From: Rostratula benghalensis | Lineage: Eukaryota > Chordata > Aves > Charadriiformes > Rostratulidae | DNA length: 64,000 bases | Direction: 5' to 3' | Assembly: GCA_013399305.1 (NCBI GenBank) | Contig: VXAI01000115.1 | Coordinates: 2,250,782 to 2,314,781, forward strand | Shown: positions 38,101 to 51,200 of the stretch, piece after piece | Numbering within the stretch: the stretch's first letter is position 1 | Layout of the letters: the number at the start of each line of letters is the position of its first letter | Translations under genes and position numbers: made by a program | Notes under the pieces: generated by a model | What the model was told of the DNA's origin: nothing | The model's input: the letters and a program-made list of their open reading frames with translations, nothing else | Databases searched by the model: none

Positions 38101-41100
38101 TGCTGATAAACAAACGTAAATTGATCAAGCAAAGAGTACAGAAGACTGAATTTATAGCTAAGACTATGCCAGAAAATTGTATACGTTTCTCACGATTACA
38201 CTTTTAAAAACTAGTGCTGAAGAACTGGGAAAAGTTCAGTTAAAAACCACAACAAATACACTCACCTATGTAACTTTCACCAGGGAAAGACTTTAGCAGT
38301 AATCAAATTTCGGAAAATATTTAGAAGCAATTTCATGATCATCGTAATACCAGCTTGTACCAAGAACAGCTATCCTGGAACAGATAGCTCTTAAATCTTC
38401 TAGACATACCACATTAGAACTACCAAAACTGAGCTACTAACATTTTTTTTTTAAAGTAAAAATACTCAAACTCAGAAACAAAATTAAAAAAATTAACACC
38501 AGTAACCCAAACACCAGTGTTATAGGCTGATGATTTATTTGGAGTATGAGATTTCATGACCATGTTATGCAGAACTACGATGGTAACAGTTTAGATTTGA
38601 GTGGAAATATTTGTATCTAAAAAGGAAATACACTAAACACCTTAATCAACAGTGTTTTCCCATGTTAAAGAAAACACTGCATTAAGAAATGACCTGTTCT
38701 GCATTTCTGCTTGTTACCGAGCAGTGACTGTGTAAAGAAAAAACTTCCCTGCTAATTTCCAGAAAGGCACAGCGAAGGTGCTATCAAGTAGCTCTCAAAT
38801 GGCAAAACCTGAAGTTATAAATGTGGAAAAAAAACCCCTTTCAGCTAAATAATAAGCAGGGGAGAAGTGCAAAACTGTTGATTCCTGAAAGTGAGAGTAT
38901 ACATAGCAGTCAGGAACCGCTGCACAGTCTACATATCGAAGCAGGTAGATACCACAGAGGCTGATGAAGACCAAAAACACTCTTGGCCACTCACAACACT
39001 TCTTAAATAACATCCTAGGAACAGTCATGCAAATGAGGACTGATTTCTGTACTTCACCCATCACTCAGCTATTCTTACTTTCCACATGAAAGCCTGGCAC
39101 CCTAAGTAAATTAAAACTAAGAAGTTACTGAAATGTTTTGCTGAATTACAGAAGCTTAATAAAGGAGTCATTTGAAGAGTGTCTCATACAACTTGGACAC
39201 CTCTGTGAAATGTTATCAAGATTACTGTTATTTGCCATCATTGCCAACACTCATCCCTAGTGTTTCTCTTGCTCCTACGCATTTTGCAAACGCATCTCTT
39301 GCATTCATTGCGTCCAATCTCTCTTTCAATGCCTCTTAATAAACTTTCTTTTGCTGGGCACCTGTTCAAAAACCCACAGCAAGAAGCCAGTGGAAGTGTC
39401 TTCAAGGTTTCTTACGGGATTCTTCACTAAAGGAAGCAAGACCAGACACCTTTAAGGGATCCCTATTATGCAGTGCTGGTTGTGAAGCAAGAGCAGTAAC
39501 GTTCAGAAAACCACGGATTCCCACAAAAACGGCACCCTGCTGCTGAATCACATGCCTCAATCACCCGTGGCACACCGCTGCCCGAAGAGTTGTGCTGTTG
39601 CCAGGAAAATGACTTGCAAAGGGATGGAAAAAAATGCAGAAGTTTTATTTTTGCTTACACAAACAACTGACTTCTTCATTATTTTTGCTTCCTTCAGATA
39701 AGATTTCTGTTCAACACGACAGAGATGAGCCAGCAAGCGCAGAGATCATCTTTGCTGCTGAAGGGGAAACCCGTGGAGCTGTGGTCAGAGACAGCTCTGG
39801 GCAGGGGGTGGAGGTGGGGGGGTACTGGCAAACACCCACTCCATCCAAACGGGCATGGGAATTCCTTCCAAACCCCAGCACAAGGCAAAAATTGATCTAC
39901 AGAAAATTACAGTTTGGAGGATGCACTCTGGAGAGTCTCTTGCTTAGCAAGGCTTAATCAAAATGTATAAAAAAACCCCTCCCCACAAAAGAAATACTGT
40001 ACAAGGAAACTATTTTAAACTACGTTATAATGAATGAAGATGAAATTTTAATCACAGGCCTGGAAGCTGCCTTTTGCCTTAAGAATAGTAATAATTACCA
40101 GATTTCATTGAATATGAGCAAACAGAGTAGATTAATTTGAAATGGCTAAATTGGCATTAACTTTTTACTCGCAGTACCACTCAGTTAAGACAAAAAAGGG
40201 AATGACAAGATGAATCATATAAAATACTTAATAGGTGGCCTATATGCCACATTTCTATAATTAAACTGGGCCATCGTAGCTATGTATCCATTAAGATTTC
40301 AGTCAAGAAAGAGATTTAAGAACACAGAAGTAATGTATATAAAACAGATAAATGATAAAAACAGGCATCAATAGAAAAATTGCCAGTCTCAAAATGTCTC
40401 CAAGTCACTTAAGGAAAAGGTTTAGGAAAAATTCCCTGATGACAGGACTGAAAGAAAATAGCTACATAGAAGTAAAATGGAGTAAGTCCTTAGAAGGGGA
40501 AAACCAAAGTGAATAGTGCAGAAAAGGCTACTGTTTTCTAAAAAGATGTAGGATGACCCAAAAGTGTCTCTTCAGAAATTACTAAGGATCATCTGAGATT
40601 TGATGTGAGCTGGTTTTCAGTCCATCAGTAACTGATTTAATGTATGTATGCTAATTAAGCATTAAGCAGCATTTTAACATGCATCTGACGCATTTAAAAG
40701 AGCTGGCTCTGAACACATTGTATTTGTTGCTGGTCCCTTTCAAAAAAATGCTGAAATGAACGGAAATTCCAGAAGCCTTAAGGAATTGCTGAAAATAGGC
40801 TGATGTTCTAAACCTTCATGCTCTGTGTTTTAGGTACCCACACACCCATTAACCTTCCACCAACCACAAGCCAAACAACGGTAGAGCTGATGGGATTCTA
40901 TTAATAAAGTATTCAAGGGCTGAGATTCAATTAATGACGGTCAACACAATTTCAGGAAAATCAGTTTTCAGCATCAAACAGGCATGACTTCATTCTCTGA
41001 TGAGATGAAAAGTTTTCCTGATAAAGGCAATAAGCTTTCATGGTGTATTTGGCTTTTCACATACAAGACACTGATGTATTAACTGGTGCCATAAACTTGC

Positions 41101-44100
41101 ATTAGAACACAGACTACATGGATTAAGAACTATTTAGATGATGCACCTTCAACAGCCAACTATGGGGACTATTAATTAAATGGCAATAGATCTTATGGGG
41201 TTTGCCATGATCTGAACTATGGCTGGCACTTTTCATATTTATTGAATATCTAGAAGGATTTATAAATCAACCACTGGTAATTGCTATGGATAAGCATAAG
41301 AGTGGCAGATAGCTATGGGCTATCACATAGACAACACACTACATCACTTGTGCGATTGCAGTACTTTCAGATGAAGTATGTTTGAACACAAGTAAATGTA
41401 ATTTATTAAAGAAGAGATAGGGAAAAGTGCATCTCTGTGGGAGCAACTGTTTGCTGGAGCACAGCAAGTATGAAGGGTGGGTCCAGGTATGTCAGGTCGT
41501 TAAAGTTTGCTAAGCCTTGTCACTGGAAGCAGCTAAGAGCTCATTGTTTCTCTCCTGGGATTTCATAAGACTTATCATTCATTATTGAATGATTATTAAA
41601 GGACATTTTAAAATTATTTTTATTTCCAGTTCAGTACCTGGTATGTTGGTAATAGCTTCAAGATCAAAGCTGGAAACAGATTCGATTTAAGGATCAATAC
41701 TCGGTGACTGCCGTTCCCATCTGTGTGGGCTAGCAGGTATATGATGTAAATTTCCTTGTGAACTTAGGAGAGGCATGTTCAATGAGACATATTTTTACAA
41801 ACACAACTTAAGAACTTGTTTCACCGGGCACAGCAAAACTTTCAAAAGCCATTTCACTAGATCAAGCATCAGCCTTGCAATTTGCAAGACTGTGTTTAAA
41901 AAAAAAAAAAAAAAAAAAGGTGCATACTTGATGGCCTCTCAGAACAAAAGACCTTCTAAAAAAGGACTCATGCTCTTCTTGTTCTGAACACGAAATTACT
42001 GCACAGCAAGACAAACAAGACTTAAAGACTATAGCTTAGCTGAGGGCTCCAATTCAGGAAAGGTAAAAAGAAAATTGTACAGATAGATGGTGCGCAGCAC
42101 AGGCATAAGTTTCATTATGCTAAGCAGTTCACTTAAACTATAAAAAAAAAAATAAATTAAGCACCAACTTTTTTTGGGGGGTGTTAAGAACATCCTGAGC
42201 AAATTGGTAGGTCAGGTATGGCTTAGGCAGTTTCATACTGTCACAGGATGTATGAGCATAAAAGAGCATGAGAGGTGCTTTGCACTCTGTGTTGAGCAGG
42301 TACGTGTGGTCACTAAACAGAAAAAGCTGGGCTCCACCACGTGGTATTTTCTGCCTCAGCTTAACAAACACACAGAGAAAGCTATTAGAAAAAGTACAGG
42401 GGAATCACTAGATTGTAATAACGGTCCTTCAGAACTTCAAAACCCATGTAAATGCATGCGAAAGGCTGAGGTTTGGAGGGTGCAACACTTGTGAAGGCTC
42501 AGCCATGAAACCACCAAACTTTGTTCTCACACCATTTCATCAGTCACCACCACAGTGAAGTGAAGCACCCTGCAGCATGCAGCTTTGTTAAGGTGAAGGA
42601 GGTGAACATTCATATATGGTAGGACACATCTCTGTCCTTCACCCAAGTACCTCGTTTACCTCAAGTAAATACTGTCCACATTTTACAAAGATACTTGTTA
42701 TGTTCACAACAGAAATGCAATTATTTCATAAAGTAGCTTTTAAACAAAATATGTACATTTTAAACAACTAAATCCTTATAAAGGGGGCTTAAAGTCACAA
42801 CTGGGATTTTTATTGTAACTAGTTAATTGATGTTGGAGCTTATTGTTAAGTAAAGCTTTGAAAGGGCATAATCACAATTTGCTGGCACTGTAAGAAGTAT
42901 ATTCCAAGAGTATCTGTAGAAATATGCACATAACATTCACAATCTGAAGCCAGTCAAGTCTACTAAACTTCTACCCATCATTTTACATATTGCCAGGCCA
43001 AATCTTGTGATAACCTTTTTTGCCTGCTACCCGTCCTGTAGTCCTCAATTACCATGTACTTTATGGCAGCTCAGCAACAGAGGACACTGTAATGAAGTGA
43101 CAAAGAAACCTAGCCTGTTAGATACAACACTAGCACAGGACACCTGCAATAAGCCTACATGAGCTGCTGCCATGGTATTTCTAAGTGAACCTTTTTGCTT
43201 TCTTTGAACCAAATCCAATTCCAAATTCAAAGTTGTCTGTTGAAGAGTCAGTATTTTCTACAGCAAACTGCAACAGAACAAGTTTTCCCTATGTTAGGCT
43301 TCACAAAACACAGGCAAAAATCAAAACACAAGCAAAAAATAACGTCAAGACACCTCCAGGTGCATATCTGTTTCTGTTTTATTCATTACATACCCAAAAT
43401 ATCACTAGTAGGTTGGGGTTTTTTGCCTCTATATGCAAAATGATCACTTATTGCTGTTTAACCTTTTCTAGCCATATGCAAAGCCCTCTACCATTTAGTA
43501 AGGTCAAAGATCATTGCAAAAATAAATAAAATTCATGTCACCCAACTTTGCAGTAGTTCTTCAAAATACACTCAATTTTTCTAAGGTGTGTTATTTTGCA
43601 TGTATGATACATGGTTGTGAAGAATTTATGTGCAAGTATAGAACAGAGTACATATTAAGGTCTTTGAAGCAGAAGGAACATCTTAGACCACAGAAACTCA
43701 ACCTCTGACATTGCACATAGCCACATTGTACAAACCCATTAGTAAAGTGATTTAGCTTTGCTATGATAGCTCTGCTGATCAGTCCAGTTTACATCCTGCT
43801 GGTTTTAAGTGAGAGGACTCAGCATAAGAGGAGAGGAATCAGCAGTTGCTATCTCAATGAAAACACAGTTATTTAGCCACTGAAAATACACAACCTCTAA
43901 CAAACTGGAACAAAAAAAATCACATCTTATTCTCCTGGACGTGATGCAAGAAAGCCTGTTACACATTTTTCCACATGATTCACCCCCCACACCTGCTTGC
44001 TCTCTCCCTCCCACCATCATCCACCATTTCACCTCAGACCAAGGATTTAGAAAATCCAAACAAACATGTTAAAAATAAAATATTGACAAACATGTTACAT

Positions 44101-44153
44101 TCCCACTCTGAAACCTATCTACTAAACTTCTTCCAAAATACAAAAGGACTTAC

Positions 44154-44379
44154 CCAATGTGTCTTTTAGATTTTTAACCAGAGAACCTTTCTTCAAGCTG
44201 TTTTTTCGCTCCACATAATTTGATGGCACATATCCCGTTTTGTTGGCCGCGTTTCTTACCCTCCACCATGTCTTGGAATCATCTAATAGCCAAAGACGCT
44301 CATTTTTCTTGATGTCAAGTTCTTGGTCCTGCTGTGCAGTGTAATCCCACTTTGCAATAACAATAACTTCTTCTGTCAT
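44154..44379 (-). CDS. NCK2: NCK2 coding exon 1: start codon, SH3-1 domain (residues 1-75)
   Basis: This exon encodes the initiator Met and the first SH3 domain of Nck2. The protein begins [20 protein letters not shown], the NCK2 form; NCK1 starts differently. The SH3 fold is visible as the ALYDY-equivalent segment at residues 9-16, the conserved Trp pair W38-W39, and the PSNYV box at 52-56. The exon ends in the basic linker (KNLKDTL), one base into codon 76, at a GTAAGT donor, where mammalian NCK2 continues with Gly-Leu-Gly-Lys. The start was chosen because its ATG (44379-44377) has A at -3, gives exactly the family N-terminus, and sits 16 nt after a good acceptor. In the family this SH3 binds PxxPxR-type ligands and also an atypical motif in CD3-epsilon (literature knowledge). 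Reading past the donor meets a stop after about ten codons, so retention of this intron would leave an SH3-1-only product. Confidence 0.97.
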
Positions 44380-44386
44380 CTTTCAT
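44315..44386 (-). other. Upstream ORF overlapping the NCK2 start
   Basis: An ATG at 44386-44384 opens a 23-codon frame ending with TGA at 44317-44315. It lies in the +1 frame relative to NCK2 and overlaps the first 65 bases of the NCK2 coding sequence. Its context (TCC before ATG, A after) is weak while the main ATG has A at -3, so leaky scanning would be expected. The peptide looks random. Any effect would be regulatory; this is inference from sequence only. Confidence 0.5.
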
Positions 44387-44395
44387 GGAGTCCTT
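44380..44395 (-). other. NCK2: NCK2 5' UTR, last 16 nt before the start codon
   Basis: Sixteen bases (AAGGACTCCATGAAAG) lie between the splice acceptor TTTTCTTGCAG and the NCK2 ATG. The acceptor shows that at least one further non-coding 5' exon exists upstream. The segment contains an extra ATG seven bases before the real start, in another frame and a weak context (T at -3). Confidence 0.85.
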
Positions 44396-44894
44396 CTGCA
44401 AGAAAACATTAAAAGATGCTCATCAGTAAATTATATCATGTAATTCTTACTCAATTTTTTTTTCTTCAAATGTTTCTGAAATAAGCAAGAAAAAGGTAGG
44501 GAAAAATGAGAAAGCCATACAGAGAAAAATCACATGGATTGGAACTCCTCTTCTAAAAATAAGGGAAGTCATATTGATCTTTCTTGCTTTTTCTGCCACT
44601 AAATTATGACACTACCTTTTTAGTAAATGCATTAAAAAAATCATAATGTATTACATTTGCTTCCTCTGAATATATATATAAAGTATTATACAGATATACG
44701 TTAACAAAGGCTAATTTATAAAACCCATTCAGCTTTTTCATATAGCAGTACAAAACTACCCCAACCCCTGGCAATCAAAGTTCTGATCTGAGCAAAAATA
44801 GCAGCATTCCGAAAATATTTTTTCCTTCTGCCCTAGTTCCTCATACTAACACATTATTTATATGGAGGTTTTTGTATTGAAACGATTATCTATT

Positions 44895-44920
44895 CTTTTT
44901 TTATTTTATTTTATTTTATT
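44895..44920 (+). repeat. TTTTA pentanucleotide microsatellite
   Basis: About four units of TTTTA follow a T run, some 500 bases upstream of NCK2 coding exon 1. Confidence 0.85.
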
Positions 44921-45178
44921 CTTAATTCAAAAATACTTCAAGAAGTAATGTAACTCAGCAGAGAAGTCTGTCATCAAGAAGAGGGCACTGTCTTCAGTAA
45001 GTCCTCGTTCACAGTATTTTGTGCAGGCAGCACAAGACTGTGTTTTAGAAGAAAGCTTTCACGCCTGGGAAGATCCCAGCTCACCACAGCCCTGTGCTGG
45101 ACATGAGTCAGTGGGGTGAAGAGTACCCAACTGTGCTTTCCTCAATTGCATTTCATTTCTTCCCTACCTGAAACTTAC

Positions 45179-45260
45179 CCAGAGTTCTGTTAAGACCAAA
45201 TGAGTTGTCGTTTTTTACTTACCTGTAACAAAAACCATCTTTTCCAAAGCTATTTGTCAT
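45179..45260 (-). other. Candidate alternative 5' exon or recursive-splice site in the NCK2 5' intron
   Basis: On the gene strand an acceptor-like TTTTTGTTACAG is joined directly to GTAAGTAA at 45223/45222. A second GTAAGT donor follows 44 bases later (intron from 45178). This gives two readings. The first is a recursive-splice site with a 44-nt downstream exon (45222-45179). The second is an ordinary mini-exon from an upstream acceptor (CTTTATGCAG ending at 45261) to either donor: 38 nt (45260-45223) or 82 nt (45260-45179). No coding role is evident; an exon here would add 5' UTR. Splice signals were judged by eye only. Confidence 0.3.
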
Positions 45261-48200
45261 CTGCATAAAGACAGCTACATTTACATTGCTCCACATTTCC
45301 CTATGCCATCTAGTAATTACTGGGAATAATGTGAGGGAGCATAATAGCACACAAGGAGAAGTCCCATGCTAGTACCAGTCACGTTCAAGCATATTATAAC
45401 ACCAACCAAAACATGTTGATTTTCTCCTCTAAATTCTGAAAAGATACCTAAAATTTTCTAATCACTGCTGGGGGGGTTTGAAGCAGAGGAAAATGAAGGA
45501 GGATGTGAGAAAGTGACAGGTGAGAATATATTCAAAAAACTAATGTAGCAGATTTTTATGTTTTAAGTAAAAGCTGTAGATTTCCTTTAAAGTACAGAAT
45601 CCTGGAAACAAGTTCCAGAGTACTTTGAACTGTTAATATCCAAGGATCTTTTTAATATAATTTGACTTTGTTGCCTAGTTCTTAGCAGTCCACAACCCTA
45701 TGAATTCTGACATCTAATAGCTTAGTGACAGAAAGGTAATATAAAAAAAAAATCCCAAACCTGATTCAGGAATTCTGTTAGGCATGGAAGTTAAATCACC
45801 TGTATTCAGAAAGGGCCCCTTCTGCAGTTTGTAAACACAGACACTCACACTTTCTCCCTTCAGCTACAATACAAGCTGTGAAAACTACATGCTAGACAGC
45901 CCAGCATTTTACCCTTTTTAAGAAAAATAAATGTTTTCCTTATTTAACCGATCACCATAAGACACAATAGTGGACTCTATAATAATATAACAGCTTCCTC
46001 TTACAATTTTTGTTTCCAAGAGAGCATCATATAGGGTTGAGCTACGGTTGCTAAACAATTTGACAGCAAAGCTCTGGAAAGCACCAGCAACATCACCCCT
46101 CATAGCCAAGGTAGGATGACATTTCCAAAAATCAATGGGCTGAAGTTCCAATTTTCCATTTAGAAAACAAAAAGGAACATTCAGCAATGAAAATAGTAGT
46201 GAAATGTGGGTTTGCATAGCTTAGAGTCCCAAGATGAATTCAGAAACAAGTTACAATTTTTTGAGTAACTGAGAAGAGAGAAGACGACACACAACCCTTA
46301 CAGTACAAACAGGCTGTGACTTATGCAGGTGGAATTGATGAGTTTGCAAGAAATAAGTCACTATACCCTTCAACATTTTTTTTTCCCATAGTCATGGTAT
46401 AGTCCCATCTGATAATGACATAGGAGAGCCTGAGCTTTGGACCGCAGCCTCCAATAAACTGCCCTGGTTTCTGACTCACATAAAATGCACAGAGAGGCTA
46501 CAGGTCGATGTAGCCACAGGACTGCAATCAAGCACGTTCTAGAGGCCAGGGTTGTCAATATGATCTCTCTCTCCAGTTTTAGATCAGTTTATTTTATCTC
46601 AGCACTTGTAAAACAGTCAATTCCTACTATTCCTGGGGACATGGAGAACATGAAGAATGCAGCTAGCTGATGTTGTCACCAGACAGGCTTCACTTCTAAA
46701 AAAAGGTATTCTCACAACACAGGGCAAGTGAAAATTATCTATCAATATTACAGTTTATTATTAGTATAAACACATTAGCTGTAATATTTTACTAGTGACT
46801 GAAAGCTATTAAATTCTTCCTATCCCTCTGAAGGGAAAAAAAACCCAGCCCAGCCCAGCAAAAAACCTGGCCCCTATTGTAAGAGTCACCAAGTCTTTCC
46901 CCAAGCTGTCGGGCAACGACAAGAGCACAGGAAGAGACCATACCTCTGGGCTGATAATGGCAACTATACAGTCCTTCAAAATTCACTCAGGGCAGGGAGC
47001 CCCAAGCTACTCAATTTCTACAATTCCAGTTATTGTTGACGTGTGAAACTGCCACTCTGCATGAGAAACCATGTCATTTCACAGGCAGACCCTTCGCATG
47101 ATGCAGTTTTGGCAGAAGTGTATAGGGAAGCCAAGTTTCTCAAGTGGCACCCTCGCACAGAACCCATTTCAGTTAAATACTCCAGGTTTTGCTGAAGGTT
47201 TAATATCCTACTCAAACCCTATGGGACTTAAGTTGCAGCTAAATGTTTGTTCATTTAAAGCTATATGTATATGTGTGGAAGAGTTTGCTTGTGCTGGGTT
47301 TTTTAGGGTGGTGCTTTTTTTGATTTTGTGTTTGGTTGGTTTTTTTAATGTGAGAACTAGTACTAGAGTTCTCAAAATTAATTTTTTCTGGTTACATCAT
47401 TAGACTGGTTCCCATCAAGGGCAATAAGGTTCTTCCTGCGATATCTGCAGAGCTAAGATTTCTTTGTATGTGAATAAGGGCACATTTGTTCCCCAGAAGG
47501 GGAGCTGTAGAATTAACAGTTTTGAAATGCTTCTGCAACACAACTGTGTGCCAAACAAAAGATTAGAAGAAAATGACATAACTGGATTTTAGGGAAAACA
47601 TAAGGAAAAAAACAGTTATTCAACCTTCCAAAGCATCTGAGTCTCCCATAAAAGCCTGACATGCACTCAAAGCCTGATATTTCTTAACTATACTGCTTAT
47701 AGACCACACAACAAAAAAAATACCAGAGTCCCCACAGATTCTAATTTTACTATTAGACTCCTTCACATCAAGAAAATGAAAATCCATTACTGCTTAGAGC
47801 ATACAACCTTCTGGAAAGTTCCTCCTCAAAAAGCTCAAAAGTCCTAGCACTGACATTGAGAGCCTCTACCTCATACCTGAGAGAGTAACACCCCCCACCT
47901 TTTTAAAGTGCCAGTGAAAAGCTTCAAAATACCTGTGTAAAGAACTGTAAATTGATGAAATGCAACCCATCCATTTCTCAGTACAAGACTGTTTCACTTT
48001 AAAAAGTGTATGTATGGCTTGGCCTTTAACTTCCTGCATCAAGCAGTCATTTGCTTTACTTTTCAACTGCAGAGTTGGTTGTTAGTTGGGGGGTTTTTTG
48101 GTTTTTTTAATGAACAAAAAAACATACACAAAGAAAAAAAAAATCCAAAGCCAAAGATACCACACTAATCAAGCAAACAAAGCTCCACAACCCAGATCTC

Positions 48201-51200
48201 CAAAAGGTAACTCTTTAACTATGTGACTGATACAGGCTTCCAGCCCTTTTTATGTCACCATTTCCTAGCAGTGGAAGAAAACTTATTTATTTACCAACCT
48301 GTAATTGTTGAAATGTTACAACTAATTAGATGTAGCTCAGGTACTTTCAGCTACTATGTTTCTTCTCTCCAATTTAGGTTTGGTAGGAGAGGAGTCCCGT
48401 CTTTAGTGGCAGCTGCCCTATTGCAGAAGCACATGTCATATGTTCCAACACAAAAAACCACACTCGGGAGAAAGGGAAAAACTGAAAAACCTGCCAGGCC
48501 AGGAAGGTAGCAAATAAAAACCTGGCCAAGGTACAGTCAGTCCTGCTCAGACAGGTGAGAAACATTAGCTAACCCTAAGGCAGAATAAAGCGAACATAAG
48601 TGAAATATCTAATACTGTAACTCCTGGATACACTTGATCAGAACAAAGTCCAGGAAAAAAGCTTAAAAAAAAAAAAAAAAAAAGGGTTATGTCCAATAAA
48701 CTACCATTGATTCAAGGACTATCAATGGCAGAAAAAAAAAAAACAGCCTGCAAAGTCAAACAACCAGCTGTGCTGTTTTGAACCAATGCTTAAAGCTGAA
48801 CCATGCAAACAATATTCAAGATAACAGAAACTTAAATGTAGAAGAACTTAAGAGAACTTGCTCTCACAAACTTGTCAATACACTATAGATTTTGCATGGG
48901 AAATTTGATATTATTTTAAATATCAAACTATATGTAATTGTTACACAGATCTCATGCTCTTTTACCAGGCCTGGATTAGTTTTCCTCCCACATGTTTTTC
49001 TCCCACAACAATGAATTAAGAAAGGATCCATTCCAGCATGCCACCTGAACTAAAATCTTCTACTATAGACCAATATAAGTTAACACTCCCAGTAGTTTAA
49101 CATCCTGACCTAATGGGCAGAAAAGCAGCATCTCTTCTTGCCTTCAGGAGGAAGGCTCAGCACACTGTCATAAATACAGTTAGTTAGGGTTAGGACACCA
49201 CAAACAGAAGGTCTTTAAAGACACAGTAAGAAAAGAAGCAGTTGCTCTCCCAGTTCCCCATTTATTTTGGGGAAAAAAAAAGAAAAAGAAACGTGGCTGA
49301 AAAATGACTGACAGTAATGCTTGAAATTTAATCCCTCACCAAGGGAACAAGCAAAAATTCTATTAATAGGAAGTGACAATTGATATAACAGACTGTTCTG
49401 GAATTGGATGTCCTCCTAAGACACAGTGAAAGAAGGGTACTAAATAGATACAGAGGCTTTTTACATGACACTGATGTGCATAAAACACATAATTGCTATA
49501 TGGTATTACATAAGACATAATTACTGCACGGTATTTAGTTAATTGTTTTGGGAGAATGAAAAGATAACTAATGACAGGCATATCACAGTTTCCTCTAAGA
49601 GTTGAAGGCTAAAAAACTTCTTCTGCCCCCAAACTATGAAAATCAAAATGGGTTTTGAACCCAGAAGAGCATGTTGCTGATGGGCCAGTTATCTGGTGTT
49701 CACGTCTTTCCTGTGGGGCCCCACTTAATCTTTCATAAACTATCACAAATGGGTAATATTAGGCCTTCTCATGTAACACAGTTGTGGAAAATTTAAGAAG
49801 AGCCTCTTTCTAGCAAGGCCAGTTTCACAGTAAGTGGATACGCTCACCATATTCTGTAATTAATACAATAACTTGTATTAGATCATCTGAAGTACACGCT
49901 AAGTCTGAAGCTTTCTTATTTATGAAGATGCAATCTCCAGCTACCCTGCCTACTGTTTCAGGAGGTTTGAAGCTTTGTTTTCACTTATAGTTGTTTTCTT
50001 TGTGGTGTGTGTGGGTGTGTGGTTAGTTTTGGGGTTTTGTTTTTTTTTTTAAAATCAGCCTGGATGAATAGTTTTGACATACAGAAAGGTCTCAAAAACA
50101 GTGCGCCTCTACATTTGAGATTGTTTCACTTGGTTCTTGGGGATCAGTAAAGCACCAAACTCAAAAGACACAACTCACAAAGCATTAAAAAGAACAGAAA
50201 TGTGAATTCAAATTAAAACTTCTGGGAAAAGAATATACCTTTTGAACACTTTTTCAGCTATTTCCGGTAGAATACAGAATTTTTGCATGTTTGAAAACAC
50301 AGAAAAATTTCATCTCCTTCATGCAAAGGCCAAAGTCAACCTAATTCAAGCAAAATATTCTATTTCTAATGATTGCTACAAGAAAATCTCAAAATGCAGA
50401 AATATAAAAAAAGTAAACAACTGACTCAAATTATGACAAATCACTGGCCTTTGTTAAAACTGGTAAAACCCTCTCCATGCTTTGCTACATGGGTTTTTTG
50501 CTGGTGCTCAGACAAATGAAGATGGATCACATAAAGGCCACCCTGTCTAACTGCTTGTGCAGTTTTAACACTTTAATACTGCTTATGATTTGTGTCAATC
50601 CACCCCAAGGGATACGTTTCTTTGGAAAGAGGTCACTGCACCAAAAATCACTGTAAGAATAACTTTCTTTAAAAGAGGGGGAAAGTAACTAAATACCTGT
50701 AGTGACTAAACATTCATCATCTGGTCGTGCAGTTTTGAGGTGTCAAACTGATACCTGAGCAGAAAAAAACCCCACAAACCTGGACTGCCTAAACTACTGA
50801 CTGTTTTAACACAAGCTTGACAATTAATTTGGGGTATTTCACTATTAGGTCTCATTAGGATGCATTAACTACTGAACTAAAAGTGATAGCTGAGTAAGTG
50901 CAAGTGATTATTATCTAATTTACTTTGATGTGCAAACTGAAGACACAGTCACAATCAATAGAAGCTGCTGTCGGTACTTTAGGAGCCTCAGTTTTCCAAA
51001 GCTGAAAGCAAGGATGAGTAGAAACCGTAAAGAATAAATATGAAAAAAAGATGGAAATAAATGGATCCACTATAAAGGAGGAATGTTTTATTACATTTCC
51101 AACCTACTCTCACAATTGAGCGTTTATGAAAGAAGTATTACATGGTTAAAAGAATATCCTGTTTAAAAAGTGAGGTTAAAAGCTCTAAAGGTTTTCTGTG

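Larger units (their letters stand above)
23680..44153 (-). other. NCK2 intron between coding exons 1 and 2 (20.5 kb)
   Basis: A GTAAGT donor at 44153 and a TTGAACAG acceptor at 23680 define this intron. It contains the long G run with an ambiguous base at 24700-24725, C-rich patches at about 26,330-26,650 and 27,480-28,040, an 18-bp tandem pair at 29149-29191 and an A run near 41,897-41,918. The open frames in it are short (mostly under 125 codons), overlap on both strands and resemble no family I recognise. CR1 sequence is not evident here. Confidence 0.85.
11110..44395 (-). other. NCK2: NCK2 gene body visible in this window (coding exons, two introns, 3' UTR)
   Basis: This is the part of the NCK2 transcription unit that can be read directly. 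Three coding exons join through consensus splice sites: donor GTAAGT at 44153, acceptor AG at 23681-23680, donor GTAAGT at 22957, acceptor AG at 12265-12264. The first junction is phase 1 (G + GT giving Gly76) and the second is phase 0. The product is 380 residues, equal to the known mammalian length. Nck2 is a cytoplasmic adaptor. Its SH2 domain docks on phosphotyrosines of receptors and scaffolds, and its SH3 domains recruit proline-rich partners such as the WASP/WIP, PAK and Sos classes, linking tyrosine-kinase signals to actin (family knowledge). The upstream limit is only the first splice acceptor seen. Non-coding 5' exon(s) and the promoter are not identified and probably lie at higher coordinates. 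Confidence 0.95.

Noticed and set aside
39634..39957. 107-codon plus-strand frame preceded by an acceptor-like TTTTTGCTTCCTTCAG
   Set aside because: There is no matching donor or partner exon and no family resemblance, and it sits antisense in an NCK2 intron.
12069..44379. Assignment to the paralogue NCK1
   Set aside because: The N-terminus ([20 protein letters not shown]), the SH3-2/SH3-3 linker ([12 protein letters not shown]) and the total of 380 residues are those of NCK2; NCK1 differs in all three and is 377 residues.
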